From contig JAPUJT010000049.1 in NCBI GenBank assembly GCA_027296055.1, positions 1 through 64,000 on the forward strand: a DNA stretch of 64,000 nt. Reading direction: 5' to 3'. The number at the start of each line of letters is the position of its first letter. The stretch's first letter is position 1. A model generated the notes under the pieces. That model searched no databases and had not been told where the DNA came from. It was given only the letters and a program-made list of their open reading frames with translations. Below are positions 8,983 through 17,343 of the stretch, in pieces. This stretch comes from Planctomycetota bacterium. GTDB taxonomy: Bacteria; Planctomycetota; JAPUJT01. Position numbers and translations under genes: made by a program.

Positions 8983-11946
8983 ATGCAGAAGAAACCTGGA
9001 CGCTTCAGACGGATTCTTCGATTCCTTCTCGTCGGAATGTTCCTCTTTGTGCTTCTCGGCGTGTGGATTACCCATCAGTTTCCCGGTTTGATCGCGTCGC
9101 CGAAGTCCAGTCTCGAGCTTCTTCGAGATCTCTTCACGGCTCCAGTCAGAATGGTCAAGGACCCGGCGAAGTTCGTGTTCAAGCGTGTCGCGCGGGAAGG
9201 CATGGTTCTCTTCATCCGTTCATCCGACCTGGAGGACGACGTCGAGGGTCGCCTGGTCGGCACGCTTCGTGGCGATCAGTTCAAGGACGAAACCGTGCCG
9301 TTCCTCTTCTACCTCTACTCCCTCTACGGCAGCCAGCTCGACGCGGACGGCGACGTCCTTGCGGAACTTGGGTACGACGAGCCGCCTGCGGAGGAGGAAC
9401 CGGCTGCCACGGCCCCGAATATCTCTGCTCTGCTGCGAACATCGAGTGCCGTGAGGCAACATGTTCGCACAGCGCTTCGGCTCTACGACGCTCTCTTTCT
9501 TCGAAAGGCGCTCGCGGGCGGGCGGCTTGAGGGCAAGGCCCTGGAAGATGTGAAGAAGCTCTTCGCTGAAGTTGCGGACGACATGCTCTCCGAGTCGGAC
9601 GATGCCTTGAGCGAGGACGTGGACGAGAACGACTACCTTGTCCTGATCAACGAGATCTTCGACGACGATGAGCGACTCCAGGCCTTCGTGGAGTGCTTCA
9701 CGGACGCCATTCGAGGCCTCTCGAAGAGCTGGCTGGATTCGTTTGTTCAGAGAGAACAGCGGAAAGACAGACGTCTGCAATGGGTCGAGGAATGCTTCGA
9801 GGGCAATCGCTACCACGAGATCGCCGACTACGCCGCAGCCCGTGCCCGAAGGAAGATGATCTTTCACCTTGCAGTCGACGGCCTCCAGGGGAAGCTGCTC
9901 GAGGGGCTTGCGCAGCTGTCGATGGGGGACCGCGCCGGTTCCGGGGCGCGCTACGTGACGGAGCTCGTCGAGAAACATCGATCGGACATCATGGACCCGA
10001 AGCGGTACGAATCGAATCTTCCAAATGAACTGCCCCCTGGGCTCGGTAAGGTCGTTCAGGAGCTCGCCGACCAGGCACCGAAGCGTCCCGAGTATCTGAA
10101 GAACTTCAAGAAGTACTTCTTTTCGAAGAATGCTCGAGCGGTCACCGTCAACGTGGCGACGTCGGACACGCCGAGCATCTCGGTGCGGAACCTGCCGATC
10201 ATCTTCTCCGGTCACAAAGTCGCAGGGCCGTTCGGGATGGGTATCCCGAACTTCTCCTACCTGGATCGTCGGACGGGACGCGGGTGGTATTTCTGGGGCA
10301 GCGACGCGCTGTACATGCGCAAGATTTTCGGCAACAGGGAGGATGAAATCCCGGGCGGCGTGAAGCGTCCCCAGGGTCCAGGCGCTCAGACCCTCTTCGA
10401 GCGACTGTGGCGCTACAACACGGTCAGCTGCATGGCGTCGATTGACATGGGCGCCCTCGAGAAGATCTCGTCCGAGATCGGCATGGCGGTGGGGGAGATG
10501 AAACGCAACTTCATCGAAAAGGCCATCGTCATCCGATTCCGACAGCGCGCCGAGATGGAACGGGAGCTCAACAAGCGTCGTCGCTGGTTGATGGAGCACC
10601 GAGATCTCAGCGACAGCTTCCTCGGAGCGCTACTGACGAAGTCGGCCGACCTGATGACTTTCCACGACAACGCGCGCTTTCTCGCGGAGCACGAGGACGA
10701 GGGGCTGCCCGACTACGTTCTCTGGTACAACCCGTGGCCGGACCATTTTGCTCACCTCGAGGGACCGTACTCCGATCCGATCATCGGATATCGGGGCGAG
10801 TATGACCGGCTGGATTTCTACCTCGGTAAGATGATCGAGATTTACGAATCGGTCACGACGGTCGACGGGACAGGCTCGTATGCTGACAGGACCCTGTTTG
10901 GCGTCGTGAGCGATCATGGACTTATTTACACGCCGAGGCTGGTGTCGCTCGACGAGGAGCTCTTCGAGGCGATGCGTCGGGACGGGATCGATATCAAGAT
11001 GCAGAAACTGTCCATGGATGAAGGAGGCATGCCCGTGATCCTGGGCCGCAAAGGACTCACGGACACCCGACCGTTTGACGTGGTGGTGGGGTCGACGGCC
11101 GGTGGGTCCTACGTCATAGATCTGTTTGACAGCGACAGTCTGGAGGGGATCGAGGATTCATGGTGGCGTCATCCCGGCTTCCACGAATTGCGGAGCCAGA
11201 AGCTAGGGAGCGGCAAGACCGAGACCGACTGGATCGTGGAGTTGAGGAAGCGGCTGAAGGGCATCATGGACGTGGCCCTGGTGAGGGAGTACGTCTCGGC
11301 GCCGGGAAAGACCTGGCCACCGGACGTCGAATCGGTGGTGCGCGTTTTCACACCAGACCGTGGAGACGCGCGGATCTATCGCATCCGCAGCGGCAAAGAA
11401 CTTCGCTACCGATACCAGGTTCTCGGGAGTGAAGATCCGCTCGATCTCATCGGCTCCATTCGCGATTACCTCCTGCCCCCTGGGGCCACCATCGAGGAAA
11501 CACGCGAGGCCTTGACCCGCTGCCTGAACTCCACCGAGGGCCGTCCGGATCACGAGTGGTCCGAGTTGCTCTCTCGGACATTGCGACCCGACGTGATCTA
11601 TCAGTTCTCTCACCTGTACGACACGGATCGGGCGGGGACGATCAACGTCTTCCCGTTACCCCACGTGGGAATGAACTCCGGAGTGCCCGGGCGACACGCG
11701 GGAGAATCGTTCGGCGAGAGGAACACGACGCAACTCTACTTTGGCGCCGGGTTGAAGAAGGCCACGATACAGACCGCTCGCAACGGTTCGTTGCCTGTGA
11801 CTCTCTATCACTGGTTCGTCGGAGATAAGGTGTTCCGCTCTCGTGATCCTCTTCTCGAGGACATGGAGGTCTCACCGGCCGATCAATTCGGTTTCTCCTC
11901 GCTTCTGGACGACCCGTCGTTCGAGCCGATCCTCGACGGACGATAG
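8983..11946 (+). CDS. Large membrane-anchored alkaline-phosphatase-superfamily protein (type I phosphodiesterase-like)
   Basis: 987 residues. A single N-terminal membrane segment (FLLVGMFLFVLLGVWI, about 10-26) anchors the protein, with the bulk presumably outside. Residues about 30-390 are helical and charged, without a recognised family. The C-terminal half has alkaline-phosphatase-superfamily metal motifs: Asp587 and His591 in PDHFAHLEGP, as in nucleotide pyrophosphatase/phosphodiesterases, Asp644-His645 in VVSDHGL, and His905 in GRHAGESFGE. The nucleophile and the first metal Asp are not obvious; the stretch near residue 420 (GMGIPNFSYLDRR) may include them. Enzymes of this fold cut phosphate mono- or diesters or move phospho-head groups. 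The substrate is unknown and full activity is not assured. The upstream membrane protein may be a partner. Confidence 0.8.
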   Translation: MQKKPGRFRRILRFLLVGMFLFVLLGVWITHQFPGLIASPKSSLELLRDLFTAPVRMVKDPAKFVFKRVAREGMVLFIRSSDLEDDVEGRLVGTLRGDQFKDETVPFLFYLYSLYGSQLDADGDVLAELGYDEPPAEEEPAATAPNISALLRTSSAVRQHVRTALRLYDALFLRKALAGGRLEGKALEDVKKLFAEVADDMLSESDDALSEDVDENDYLVLINEIFDDDERLQAFVECFTDAIRGLSKSWLDSFVQREQRKDRRLQWVEECFEGNRYHEIADYAAARARRKMIFHLAVDGLQGKLLEGLAQLSMGDRAGSGARYVTELVEKHRSDIMDPKRYESNLPNELPPGLGKVVQELADQAPKRPEYLKNFKKYFFSKNARAVTVNVATSDTPSISVRNLPIIFSGHKVAGPFGMGIPNFSYLDRRTGRGWYFWGSDALYMRKIFGNREDEIPGGVKRPQGPGAQTLFERLWRYNTVSCMASIDMGALEKISSEIGMAVGEMKRNFIEKAIVIRFRQRAEMERELNKRRRWLMEHRDLSDSFLGALLTKSADLMTFHDNARFLAEHEDEGLPDYVLWYNPWPDHFAHLEGPYSDPIIGYRGEYDRLDFYLGKMIEIYESVTTVDGTGSYADRTLFGVVSDHGLIYTPRLVSLDEELFEAMRRDGIDIKMQKLSMDEGGMPVILGRKGLTDTRPFDVVVGSTAGGSYVIDLFDSDSLEGIEDSWWRHPGFHELRSQKLGSGKTETDWIVELRKRLKGIMDVALVREYVSAPGKTWPPDVESVVRVFTPDRGDARIYRIRSGKELRYRYQVLGSEDPLDLIGSIRDYLLPPGATIEETREALTRCLNSTEGRPDHEWSELLSRTLRPDVIYQFSHLYDTDRAGTINVFPLPHVGMNSGVPGRHAGESFGERNTTQLYFGAGLKKATIQTARNGSLPVTLYHWFVGDKVFRSRDPLLEDMEVSPADQFGFSSLLDDPSFEPILDGR

Positions 11947-11952
11947 AACGTG

Positions 11953-12020
11953 ATCAAGGAGAGATCGGGGGACATACACCGGACTATCCCCAATTGATTG
12001 AGTGTCCACATGATTCCTTG
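11953..12020. repeat. Dispersed GGGGACA-core palindrome, copy 2 (complete)
   Basis: The left arm starts TCAAGGA and contains ATCGGGGGACATACACC. The right arm contains GAGTGTCC and ends ATTCCTTGA, its approximate inverse. The centre reads TATCCCCAATTGATT. The element lies just after the phosphatase-like gene and could also act as a hairpin at the mRNA end. Confidence 0.75.
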
Positions 12021-12154
12021 AAGCGCGGTGCGGAGTCGAGTCATATCATCACCGTGCACGGATCCTCGGAGCATTTTGCCGGCAGGATCTCTGGCCTCTG
12101 CGGAGGGCTGCCCTATCATCAGGGGGCCGCGCACTAGAGGAGCAGGAGGAGAGC

Positions 12155-12358
12155 GTGTCGACCGAAAGCCTGTTTCTCCACCTCTTGTTCGGCTGCGTGG
12201 GGATGGGCTACGTTGTCTTCGGGAGGAAGCAGAAGAGGGGGCTTTTCCTGCTCTGCGGCGCAGGTCTGTGGGTTTGCCCGTACGTGGTACCCAATCTCCT
12301 CGTGCTGGTTATCGTCTCCCTCATCCTGGTCGTCTTGCCCTTCTACTTCAGGGACTGA
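12155..12358 (+). CDS. Small three-segment membrane protein
   Basis: 67 residues, GTG start after AGGAGGA with good spacing. Nearly the whole chain is hydrophobic: LFLHLLFGCVGMGYVVFG, a basic turn KQKRG, LFLLCGAGLWVCPYVV, then LLVLVIVSLILVVLPFYF. The pattern (short helix, G-K/R-K-Q-K/R-R turn, two helices, FFR-like end) matches a common family of about 65-70-residue inner-membrane proteins that databases often label amino-acid transport protein without experimental support. The role is unknown. It lies 158 bases upstream of the TlpA-like gene on the same strand. Confidence 0.8.
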   Translation: MSTESLFLHLLFGCVGMGYVVFGRKQKRGLFLLCGAGLWVCPYVVPNLLVLVIVSLILVVLPFYFRD

Positions 12359-12516
12359 TCCGGAGGCCGCCTGGAGGCTCGGAACTTCCGAGGGAGATTC
12401 CCGGCTCTTCGCCCCTCCATGCGGGACCGCTTTCGTCGCTGTCTGCCGCTCTTGACAGCGACCTCGCCTGCCCTCAGACTGACCTCTCTCACTATCAGCG
12501 AACAGGAGGAAATCCG

Positions 12517-13425
12517 ATGAAGTACTTCTTGACGGTGGCCTTGGCCCTTGCGCTCCTCGTCGCTCTCCCGGGCACCCCCGGGACGGCAGCGGACAATTCC
12601 GGAGAGCGCGAGATGAAATCGATCCGGAAGGATCTCAAGAAGTCGAACCTGAAGTCGGCGAAGAAGAGGAAGAAGTACCGGAAAGCCCTCGGCCAGCTCA
12701 AGGAGCTGCTCGGGAGCGACCTTGCCGAGGGGATGGCCGCGGAGGCCCTGGATCTCTACGTGGAGTCGGGGTTCGCGGTGGGAGAATACGCCGACGTGAT
12801 CGAGGCAGTGGATGGGGCCCTGGAGGAGGAGATTCCCGAGGACCGGCAGGCCCAGTATCTCCTCATCAAGGGACAGAGCCTGATCCGGATGATCCGCTTC
12901 GACGAAGCGGCGGAGACCCTCGAAGCGCTCAAGGACGGTCCCAACAAGAAGGATGCGAAGAAGGCCCTCAGCGTGCTCCAGAGGGTCCGGCAGATCAAGC
13001 CGGTGGTCGGCAAGCCTGCCCCGGACATCAACTTCAAGGGCGTTGACGGGAAGATGGTGAACCTCTCTCAGCTCCGCGGAAGGGTCGTCCTGATCGATTT
13101 CTGGGCCACATGGTGCGGCCCCTGCAAGGTGGAGATGCCCAACGTCATCAAGACGTACGAGGAGTTCAAGGGCCAGGGCTTCGAGATCGTCGGGATCAGC
13201 CTGGACCAGAGCAAGGAGAGCCTGGAGAAGTACATCGCCGAGAACAAGATGATCTGGCCCCAGTACTACGACGGAAAGGGTTGGGATAACCTGATCTCGA
13301 AGTACTACGGGGTCAGTGGCATCCCCGCCACGTTCCTCATCGACCAGCGGGGAAACATCGCCAGCACGAACCCAAGAGGGCCCGCCCTCCCCGCGGCTGT
13401 CAAGGGCCTCCTGCGACGGAGGTAG
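12517..13425 (+). CDS. TlpA/ResA-like thiol-disulfide oxidoreductase with helical N-terminal domain
   Basis: 302 residues. The ATG at 12517 follows GGAGG with ideal spacing and opens a signal peptide (MKYFLTVALALALLVALPGT), so the protein works outside the cytoplasmic membrane. Residues about 25-165 are a lysine-rich, probably helical region with TPR-like character (YLLIKGQSLIRMIRFDEAAE). Residues about 168-300 are a thioredoxin fold of the TlpA class: GKPAPDINFKGVDG, the redox motif WCGPC, and the cis-proline in SGIPATFLID. Family members reduce or oxidise exported proteins, often for cytochrome maturation, but no cytochrome genes are near. A weak -35-like TTGACA occurs at 12452-12457. Confidence 0.92.
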   Translation: MKYFLTVALALALLVALPGTPGTAADNSGEREMKSIRKDLKKSNLKSAKKRKKYRKALGQLKELLGSDLAEGMAAEALDLYVESGFAVGEYADVIEAVDGALEEEIPEDRQAQYLLIKGQSLIRMIRFDEAAETLEALKDGPNKKDAKKALSVLQRVRQIKPVVGKPAPDINFKGVDGKMVNLSQLRGRVVLIDFWATWCGPCKVEMPNVIKTYEEFKGQGFEIVGISLDQSKESLEKYIAENKMIWPQYYDGKGWDNLISKYYGVSGIPATFLIDQRGNIASTNPRGPALPAAVKGLLRRR

Positions 13426-13492
13426 TGGATCTCGGGGACATCCGTGTTGGCCCCGCCAGCTAACTCGCGCCCTTTCTCCAGATTGCGCCAGC

Positions 13493-13540
13493 AAGCATCC
13501 CCCCCTGGTTGCCCGATTCCGTGTCTTATGGGATGGGGCG
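13493..13540 (+). repeat. Two-copy C-heptamer repeat, copy A
   Basis: CATCCCCCCCT, then after a few bases CCGATTCCGTGTCTTA and GATG. The copy at 20195-20233 has CATCCCCCCCT, TCGATTGCGTGTCTTA and GATG in the same order and nearly the same spacing. Both are intergenic and on the same strand. Confidence 0.5.
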
Positions 13541-13616
13541 TCAACCGGAGAGCCAAATTCGCTTGGCACCGCTGGCAGGTGAGCGGCCTGTTTGTCCAGC
13601 TTCCGGCAAGACCTCA

Positions 13617-13958
13617 ATGACTGACGGTGGTGTCATTCTGGAATTCGCATTCTTCGCCTTCATCTGTCTCATCTGCGTCGTGATCGGCGCCTTCTTCATA
13701 TTGTATGGAAGGATCTGGCTCCGGGCTTACTTGGCTATCCTTCATGTTCCAATCTTGGAAATCATCAGATTGCGACTACGCAGAGTACCGCCCGTTCTGA
13801 TTATCGAGGCCTACATATCGCTCAACAAAGAGGGGGTTCCTATCTCTACGGGTGATCTGCAAGAAATCTACTTACAGCAACCCGTTCGTATTCGTAGGAG
13901 TAGCGAACTGGTCCTGCTCGTCACCAAGGACTTGAAGCGGCTATCGCCCGAGGTCTGA
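13617..13958 (+). CDS. FloA (flotillin-like) N-terminal domain standing alone
   Basis: 113 residues from the ATG at 13617, with no clear ribosome site. One long hydrophobic segment (FAFFAFICLICVVIGAFFIL, about 10-29) is followed by a basic region and LRLRRVPPVLIIEAYISLNK, which closely resembles the membrane-proximal part of FloA/YqfA bacterial flotillins (RLRRVPP, then I-x-x-x-I-K-A). Complete FloA proteins have about 330 residues. Here the frame ends soon after the domain, with no downstream continuation in other frames. It may be a truncated gene or a small membrane protein that reuses the domain. Base composition is more AT-rich than in neighbouring genes. Confidence 0.65.
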   Translation: MTDGGVILEFAFFAFICLICVVIGAFFILYGRIWLRAYLAILHVPILEIIRLRLRRVPPVLIIEAYISLNKEGVPISTGDLQEIYLQQPVRIRRSSELVLLVTKDLKRLSPEV

Positions 13959-14063
13959 GTCCTCCTGCCCCCCGACCCGCGAAAAAGGGATAGAATGTAG
14001 TGCGTGGAATCTGATCTGCACCGCTCACAGCTGAGGGCCTGGTCCGTCCGGTCGACGAGCCGC

Positions 14064-14552
14064 ATGCGTAGGATCATCCGATACCTGAGGCCCCGAACTC
14101 TCAAGCAGCTGCTTGTGATATCCTGTCTCTTCGCAATAGCCTCCTCCGTTTACTTCCACTACATCGAGTATGAAGACTACCGCGCGTATCACGGTGGACC
14201 TGAAAGCTCGAGTTCTTGTTTTCTGGTCAGGCGGCAGAGATTCCCCTGGATGCCTCGCCAGGACGAAGTCCACGTTCCGATCAGTACGGCTACATTCGAC
14301 CGCATGAAGAGGCGAGCACTTACCGCGGCATACGAGGACAACGCCGCGAGCCATGTTACGGGACCCAATCAAAACTCATACACCCTCGTCCGGCGCAAGA
14401 AAAGGTGGTGGTCGCCGGGACCACGATTAATGAGTATTCCAGTCGATGCTTCCACTTTCGACACTCTCCGAAAGCGCTCCCGAGGTGGCGTTTTTGGCTG
14501 TGGAGAGATTAGCACCCACGTCGTGTATCTCACCGATTATCCCGATTGGTAG
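14064..14552 (+). CDS. Hypothetical membrane-anchored protein
   Basis: About 162 residues from the ATG at 14064; an in-frame GTG at 14004 would add 20. The N-terminus is basic (MRRIIRYLRPRTLKQ) followed by one hydrophobic segment (LLVISCLFAIASSVYFHYI), typical of a single-pass protein with its bulk outside. The rest is basic and contains two similar phrases, VPISTATFDRMKRRA and IPVDASTFDTLRKRS, which suggests an internal duplication. I recognise no family. Base composition is AT-richer than the flanks. Confidence 0.6.
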   Translation: MRRIIRYLRPRTLKQLLVISCLFAIASSVYFHYIEYEDYRAYHGGPESSSSCFLVRRQRFPWMPRQDEVHVPISTATFDRMKRRALTAAYEDNAASHVTGPNQNSYTLVRRKKRWWSPGPRLMSIPVDASTFDTLRKRSRGGVFGCGEISTHVVYLTDYPDW

Positions 14553-14669
14553 TAGGGATACGCTTTCTCGCGGTGGGCTAACAAGCTGCACCCGACCAGC
14601 GGCGCAGGGAGGACGGGATTCGCAATCTCCGAGTGGCTCGGCGCAATCGGGTCCTCGGACCGCACCAGG

Positions 14670-15047
14670 CTAGGCCTCGACGCGAGACGCGGCAGATACT
14701 TTTCTGTCAAACATGTAGGAAGTAGCCAGCAATATCATTGCGACGATTGGCGGAACATAGCCTCCGTCCTTCGCGTTCAGGTGCGCGGATAACGCGAGCA
14801 TGAAAACAAATGAGAATCCGGCGTAAGCCCACCCCTTCAAGAATGCAGATTTCCTCGTCGCGATGGCCACTACGCCCAAGAATTTGGCGATCGCCAGCGG
14901 GTACACCATGTAAATGGGATATCCCAAGCTGGTGAATACTCCGCTAACCATTTCATGCTTGAAGAAGTACATTCCCACGGACATCAGCATCATCGCCACC
15001 AGTAGCCCGGTAGAAATCCAGTAGATGACTTTGTTCTTCTTGCTCAC
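14670..15047 (-). CDS. DoxX-like membrane protein
   Basis: 125 residues with a GTG start after GGGGGAG. Four hydrophobic segments (VIYWISTGLLVAMMLMSVGM, YMVYPLAIAKFLGVVAI, GWAYAGFSFVFMLALSAHL, PPIVAMILLATSYMF) and the phrase LGYPIYMVYPLAIAKFLG are typical of the DoxX_2-like family. Family functions are poorly known; some members are tied to redox or stress pathways. It is the last gene of a likely three-gene operon (Rrf2 regulator, SDR, DoxX), 63 bases after the SDR gene. Confidence 0.85.
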   Translation of the reverse strand: MSKKNKVIYWISTGLLVAMMLMSVGMYFFKHEMVSGVFTSLGYPIYMVYPLAIAKFLGVVAIATRKSAFLKGWAYAGFSFVFMLALSAHLNAKDGGYVPPIVAMILLATSYMFDRKVSAASRVEA

Positions 15048-15110
15048 CCCGCTCCCCCCTTATCTGGCCTTCGTCTCCAATCGAATGGACCACGTACTTC
15101 GGAGCGACGG

Positions 15111-15860
15111 CTACATCGTCATGCCGCCATCCACCACAATCTCCTGCCCATGAATGTACGAGGACTCGTCGCTGGCGAGGAACGTCACCACGTTCGCGAC
15201 CTCCTCGGATGTACCGAATCGGCCCAAGGGTACCTGGCTCTTTATACCGGCTGCCATCTGCTCGATCTCTTCTTCGGGCATTCCCATCTTCTGGAAAATC
15301 GGCGTTTCGATCGGTCCGGGGCTTACCCCGTTTACCCGGATGCCGCGCGGCGAAAGCTCTGTAGCCGCCGTCCGCACCAATTGCTGTAGTGCCGCCTTGG
15401 TCGCCGCGTACGCGCTGGTGCCTGCCATCCCCGTCCGATTTGCGACCGATGTGGTGGCGATGATCGAGGCGCCGTCGTTCAGGACGGGAATGGCGTTCTT
15501 GATGGCCAACCAGGGACCCCTTACGTTTATCGCGAATTGCTTGTCAAAGTCCTCTACACTGTGCGATTCCCAGGGGGCAAACAGTGCGATACCCGCGTTG
15601 AGAAACAGGACATCGATCTTTCCGTGCTTCTTGACGACTGTATCGAAGAGCGACTTGATATCCGTTTCGGAGGAGGCGTCCGAAGGAATGACGTCCGCCC
15701 GTTCGCCCAGCTCGGATCGCGCCGCTTCCAGGGTCTTGGGGTTGGTGCCCGTAAGGACGACTTTCGCCCCCTCGTCGATGAATCGCTTCGCCGCAGCGAA
15801 ACCAATTCCGGTCGTTCCGCCCGTAATCACCGCAACCTTGTCCTTCAACCTGCCAGCCAT
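15111..15860 (-). CDS. Short-chain dehydrogenase/reductase (SDR)
   Basis: 249 residues. The ATG at 15860 is preferred because GGAGG lies six bases before it; a start 21 bases upstream has none. It has the classical SDR pattern: cofactor motif TGGTTGIG near residue 13, NAG in LFLNAGIA, catalytic Ser in ATTSVANRTG, YAATK with Tyr and Lys of the active site, and PGPIETP. The motif T-G-T-N-P after strand 2 suggests NADP(H), but this is not certain. The substrate is unknown. It is the middle gene of the Rrf2/SDR/DoxX operon, so its expression is probably controlled by the Rrf2 protein. Confidence 0.93.
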   Translation of the reverse strand: MAGRLKDKVAVITGGTTGIGFAAAKRFIDEGAKVVLTGTNPKTLEAARSELGERADVIPSDASSETDIKSLFDTVVKKHGKIDVLFLNAGIALFAPWESHSVEDFDKQFAINVRGPWLAIKNAIPVLNDGASIIATTSVANRTGMAGTSAYAATKAALQQLVRTAATELSPRGIRVNGVSPGPIETPIFQKMGMPEEEIEQMAAGIKSQVPLGRFGTSEEVANVVTFLASDESSYIHGQEIVVDGGMTM

Positions 15861-15923
15861 TTTCGGCCTCCATATGTGCATGTGTCACCGACACACAGAC
15901 ACTAATAGTCAAAAAAAAGGACC

Positions 15924-16349
15924 CTATTTCTTGCCAGTAACATACTCGGACACAAGATCGTCCAACGTCATTCCTTTCAGTTCCGACTCCAGTACCGCTT
16001 CGAGACGGGTGTTCAGATCCGTAAAGAATCGCCCCATGCTCTTCGCGACCTCGCAGACGGATTTGTCATTACATGCGTGGGTCGTAAGAACGGGGCGAGA
16101 CTCCATCGCCAGGTAGACATCGTGAAGCGTGATCTTGGCCGCCGGACGCGACAGATATGCGCCACCCCCCTTGCCCAAGCGTGTTTCCACGAGACCCGCT
16201 TCACGCAGCTGTCCGATGAGACGGCGTAGAAAGGACGGATTCGTCCCGACCGTTTTCGCCAGGGCCTCTGAGGGGAAGATGTCTCCATCACGATAGGCCA
16301 GCGCGCTGAGAATGTGAACGGCGATGGAAAAGTGCGTGTTGGACAGCAT
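15924..16349 (-). CDS. Rrf2-family transcriptional regulator
   Basis: 141 residues from the ATG at 16349. The longer frame reaches back to 16418 but its upstream part overlaps a good promoter, so the shorter start is chosen. The winged-helix DNA-binding part is clear: SIAVHILSALAYRDG, PSEALAKTVGTNPSFLRRLI and LREAGLVETRLGKGGGAYL. Two cysteines follow (HACNDKSVCEVA), fewer and spaced differently from the three that bind iron-sulfur clusters in IscR/NsrR, so it may be a cluster-free or thiol-sensing member of the YwnA type. It probably represses itself and the downstream SDR and DoxX genes. Confidence 0.92.
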   Translation of the reverse strand: MLSNTHFSIAVHILSALAYRDGDIFPSEALAKTVGTNPSFLRRLIGQLREAGLVETRLGKGGGAYLSRPAAKITLHDVYLAMESRPVLTTHACNDKSVCEVAKSMGRFFTDLNTRLEAVLESELKGMTLDDLVSEYVTGKK

Positions 16350-16389
16350 CTTGGTGCACTCGAATCGGGCGCCACGGATAACTGTCAGC

Positions 16390-16418
16390 AGTATGGATAC
16401 AGTTGTCGTATTTGTCAA
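16390..16418 (-). promoter_or_regulatory. Sigma-70-type promoter of the Rrf2 operon with possible operator
   Basis: On the minus strand TTGACA (16413-16418), a 17-base spacer and CATACT (16390-16395), about 40 bases before the Rrf2 start. Within the spacer ATAC-GACAACT-GTAT is a short dyad that could be the Rrf2 binding site. The operator role is inferred. Confidence 0.65.
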
Positions 16419-16496
16419 CCCGGAAACTTGACGCGAACCGGGTGGAATTTCGGAGGGCCACCTCCTGCGGGGGGGGGACTACCTGAAGGCTGTGCG

Positions 16497-16841
16497 TTAA
16501 CTCTCCATGAGTTTATCCAGGAAGTCCCAATCGAATCTGCCCTCATCGCTGAACTGGATGCCCATCCCGGCGGCCCCCTCGCCCGCATCATGGATCGGAA
16601 GGCAGCGGACGACGGTCCCATTGGCCTGGAACGGAACCTCGAGGGCCGGCACGCTCATCTCGAGAGTGAGCCTTGTCCCTACAGGGTAGGGGTGTTCGGT
16701 TGAGATAAAGACTCCCCCGGCACTGATGTTGATCGCGGTGAAATCATTGGCTCCCACCACTCCCTCCACTTCGATCCTTACAGGAAAGTCCAAAGTGGCT
16801 CGACGATCAGTCCGCTTCTCGATGACGCGTGTTCCACTCAT
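16497..16841 (-). CDS. Single-domain PilZ protein
   Basis: 114 residues. The ATG at 16841 follows GGGAGG at good spacing. A PilZ domain occupies nearly the whole chain: the arginine motif is EKRTDRRATLDFPV and the second motif NISAGGVFI (canonical RxxxR and D/NxSxxG), so cyclic-di-GMP binding is plausible. Planctomycete and myxobacterial genomes often carry such lone PilZ proteins. The target is unknown. Two further PilZ proteins lie at 17344 and 48934. Confidence 0.88.
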   Translation of the reverse strand: MSGTRVIEKRTDRRATLDFPVRIEVEGVVGANDFTAINISAGGVFISTEHPYPVGTRLTLEMSVPALEVPFQANGTVVRCLPIHDAGEGAAGMGIQFSDEGRFDWDFLDKLMES

Positions 16842-17343
16842 GGGTATCCTCCCGAACGTATCTCTGTTCCCCCCTCGTCGACGGTCGCGCTTGCCAGGAC
16901 GCACGGGTATCTATGCGCCCGAGCGAGAGCCAAGGGAAGGAAGCCCGCAATGAAGGGGAGTTCGTCCCCAACCCTTGGTCCTTCGCTGTAGCCCTCCATG
17001 CCACCCAGAATCAGAGCAATGCTCGTGCCCAAGGGAGCCGCACTGCCTGGGAAGGCAGCAGCCGGCGAGTGCTTAAGTCCTTGGAATGAAAATTCTTACG
17101 TTCGGGTCAGGTGTTGTGTCTCCAATGATCCTGCGCCCTTCCCGCCAACTATCGGAGGGGGTGTACTCCTCGGTTCGAGACGTGGCGTCTCTATCCGAGA
17201 CGGGCGCCCCCTGCGTCGGACTCTCGATGGAACTCGAACTCCCGAACAAGCTGCCGCGCACCGGGCCCCCGCCACGGAGTGATTGGCGGAAATCCGCGTA
17301 GCGGGATAAACTTTTCCGGGGAGGCAATGGAGGGAGACGTCTC
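16842..17343. other. Divergent intergenic region between two PilZ genes
   Basis: About 500 bases with no protein-like frame on either strand. It contains short GC-rich stretches and the ribosome sites of the two flanking PilZ genes, but no promoter strong enough to name. A structured RNA cannot be excluded by eye. Confidence 0.4.

Noticed and set aside
9220-10599. Long minus-strand frame opposite the phosphatase-superfamily gene
   Set aside because: It is the mirror of a GC-rich coding gene with recognisable motifs; its own composition (His/Val/Asp-rich) is typical of an antisense shadow.
12452-12480. Promoter TTGACA...CAGACT before the TlpA-like gene
   Set aside because: Perfect -35 but only three of six matches in the -10 at 17-base spacing.
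13431-13460. TCTCGGGGACATCCGTG as another dispersed-repeat copy
   Set aside because: Only the GGGGACAT core matches; no arm partner or shared ends.
12343-13617. 424-codon minus-strand frame opposite the TlpA-like gene
   Set aside because: Fully overlaps a gene with WCGPC and cis-Pro motifs and a good ribosome site.
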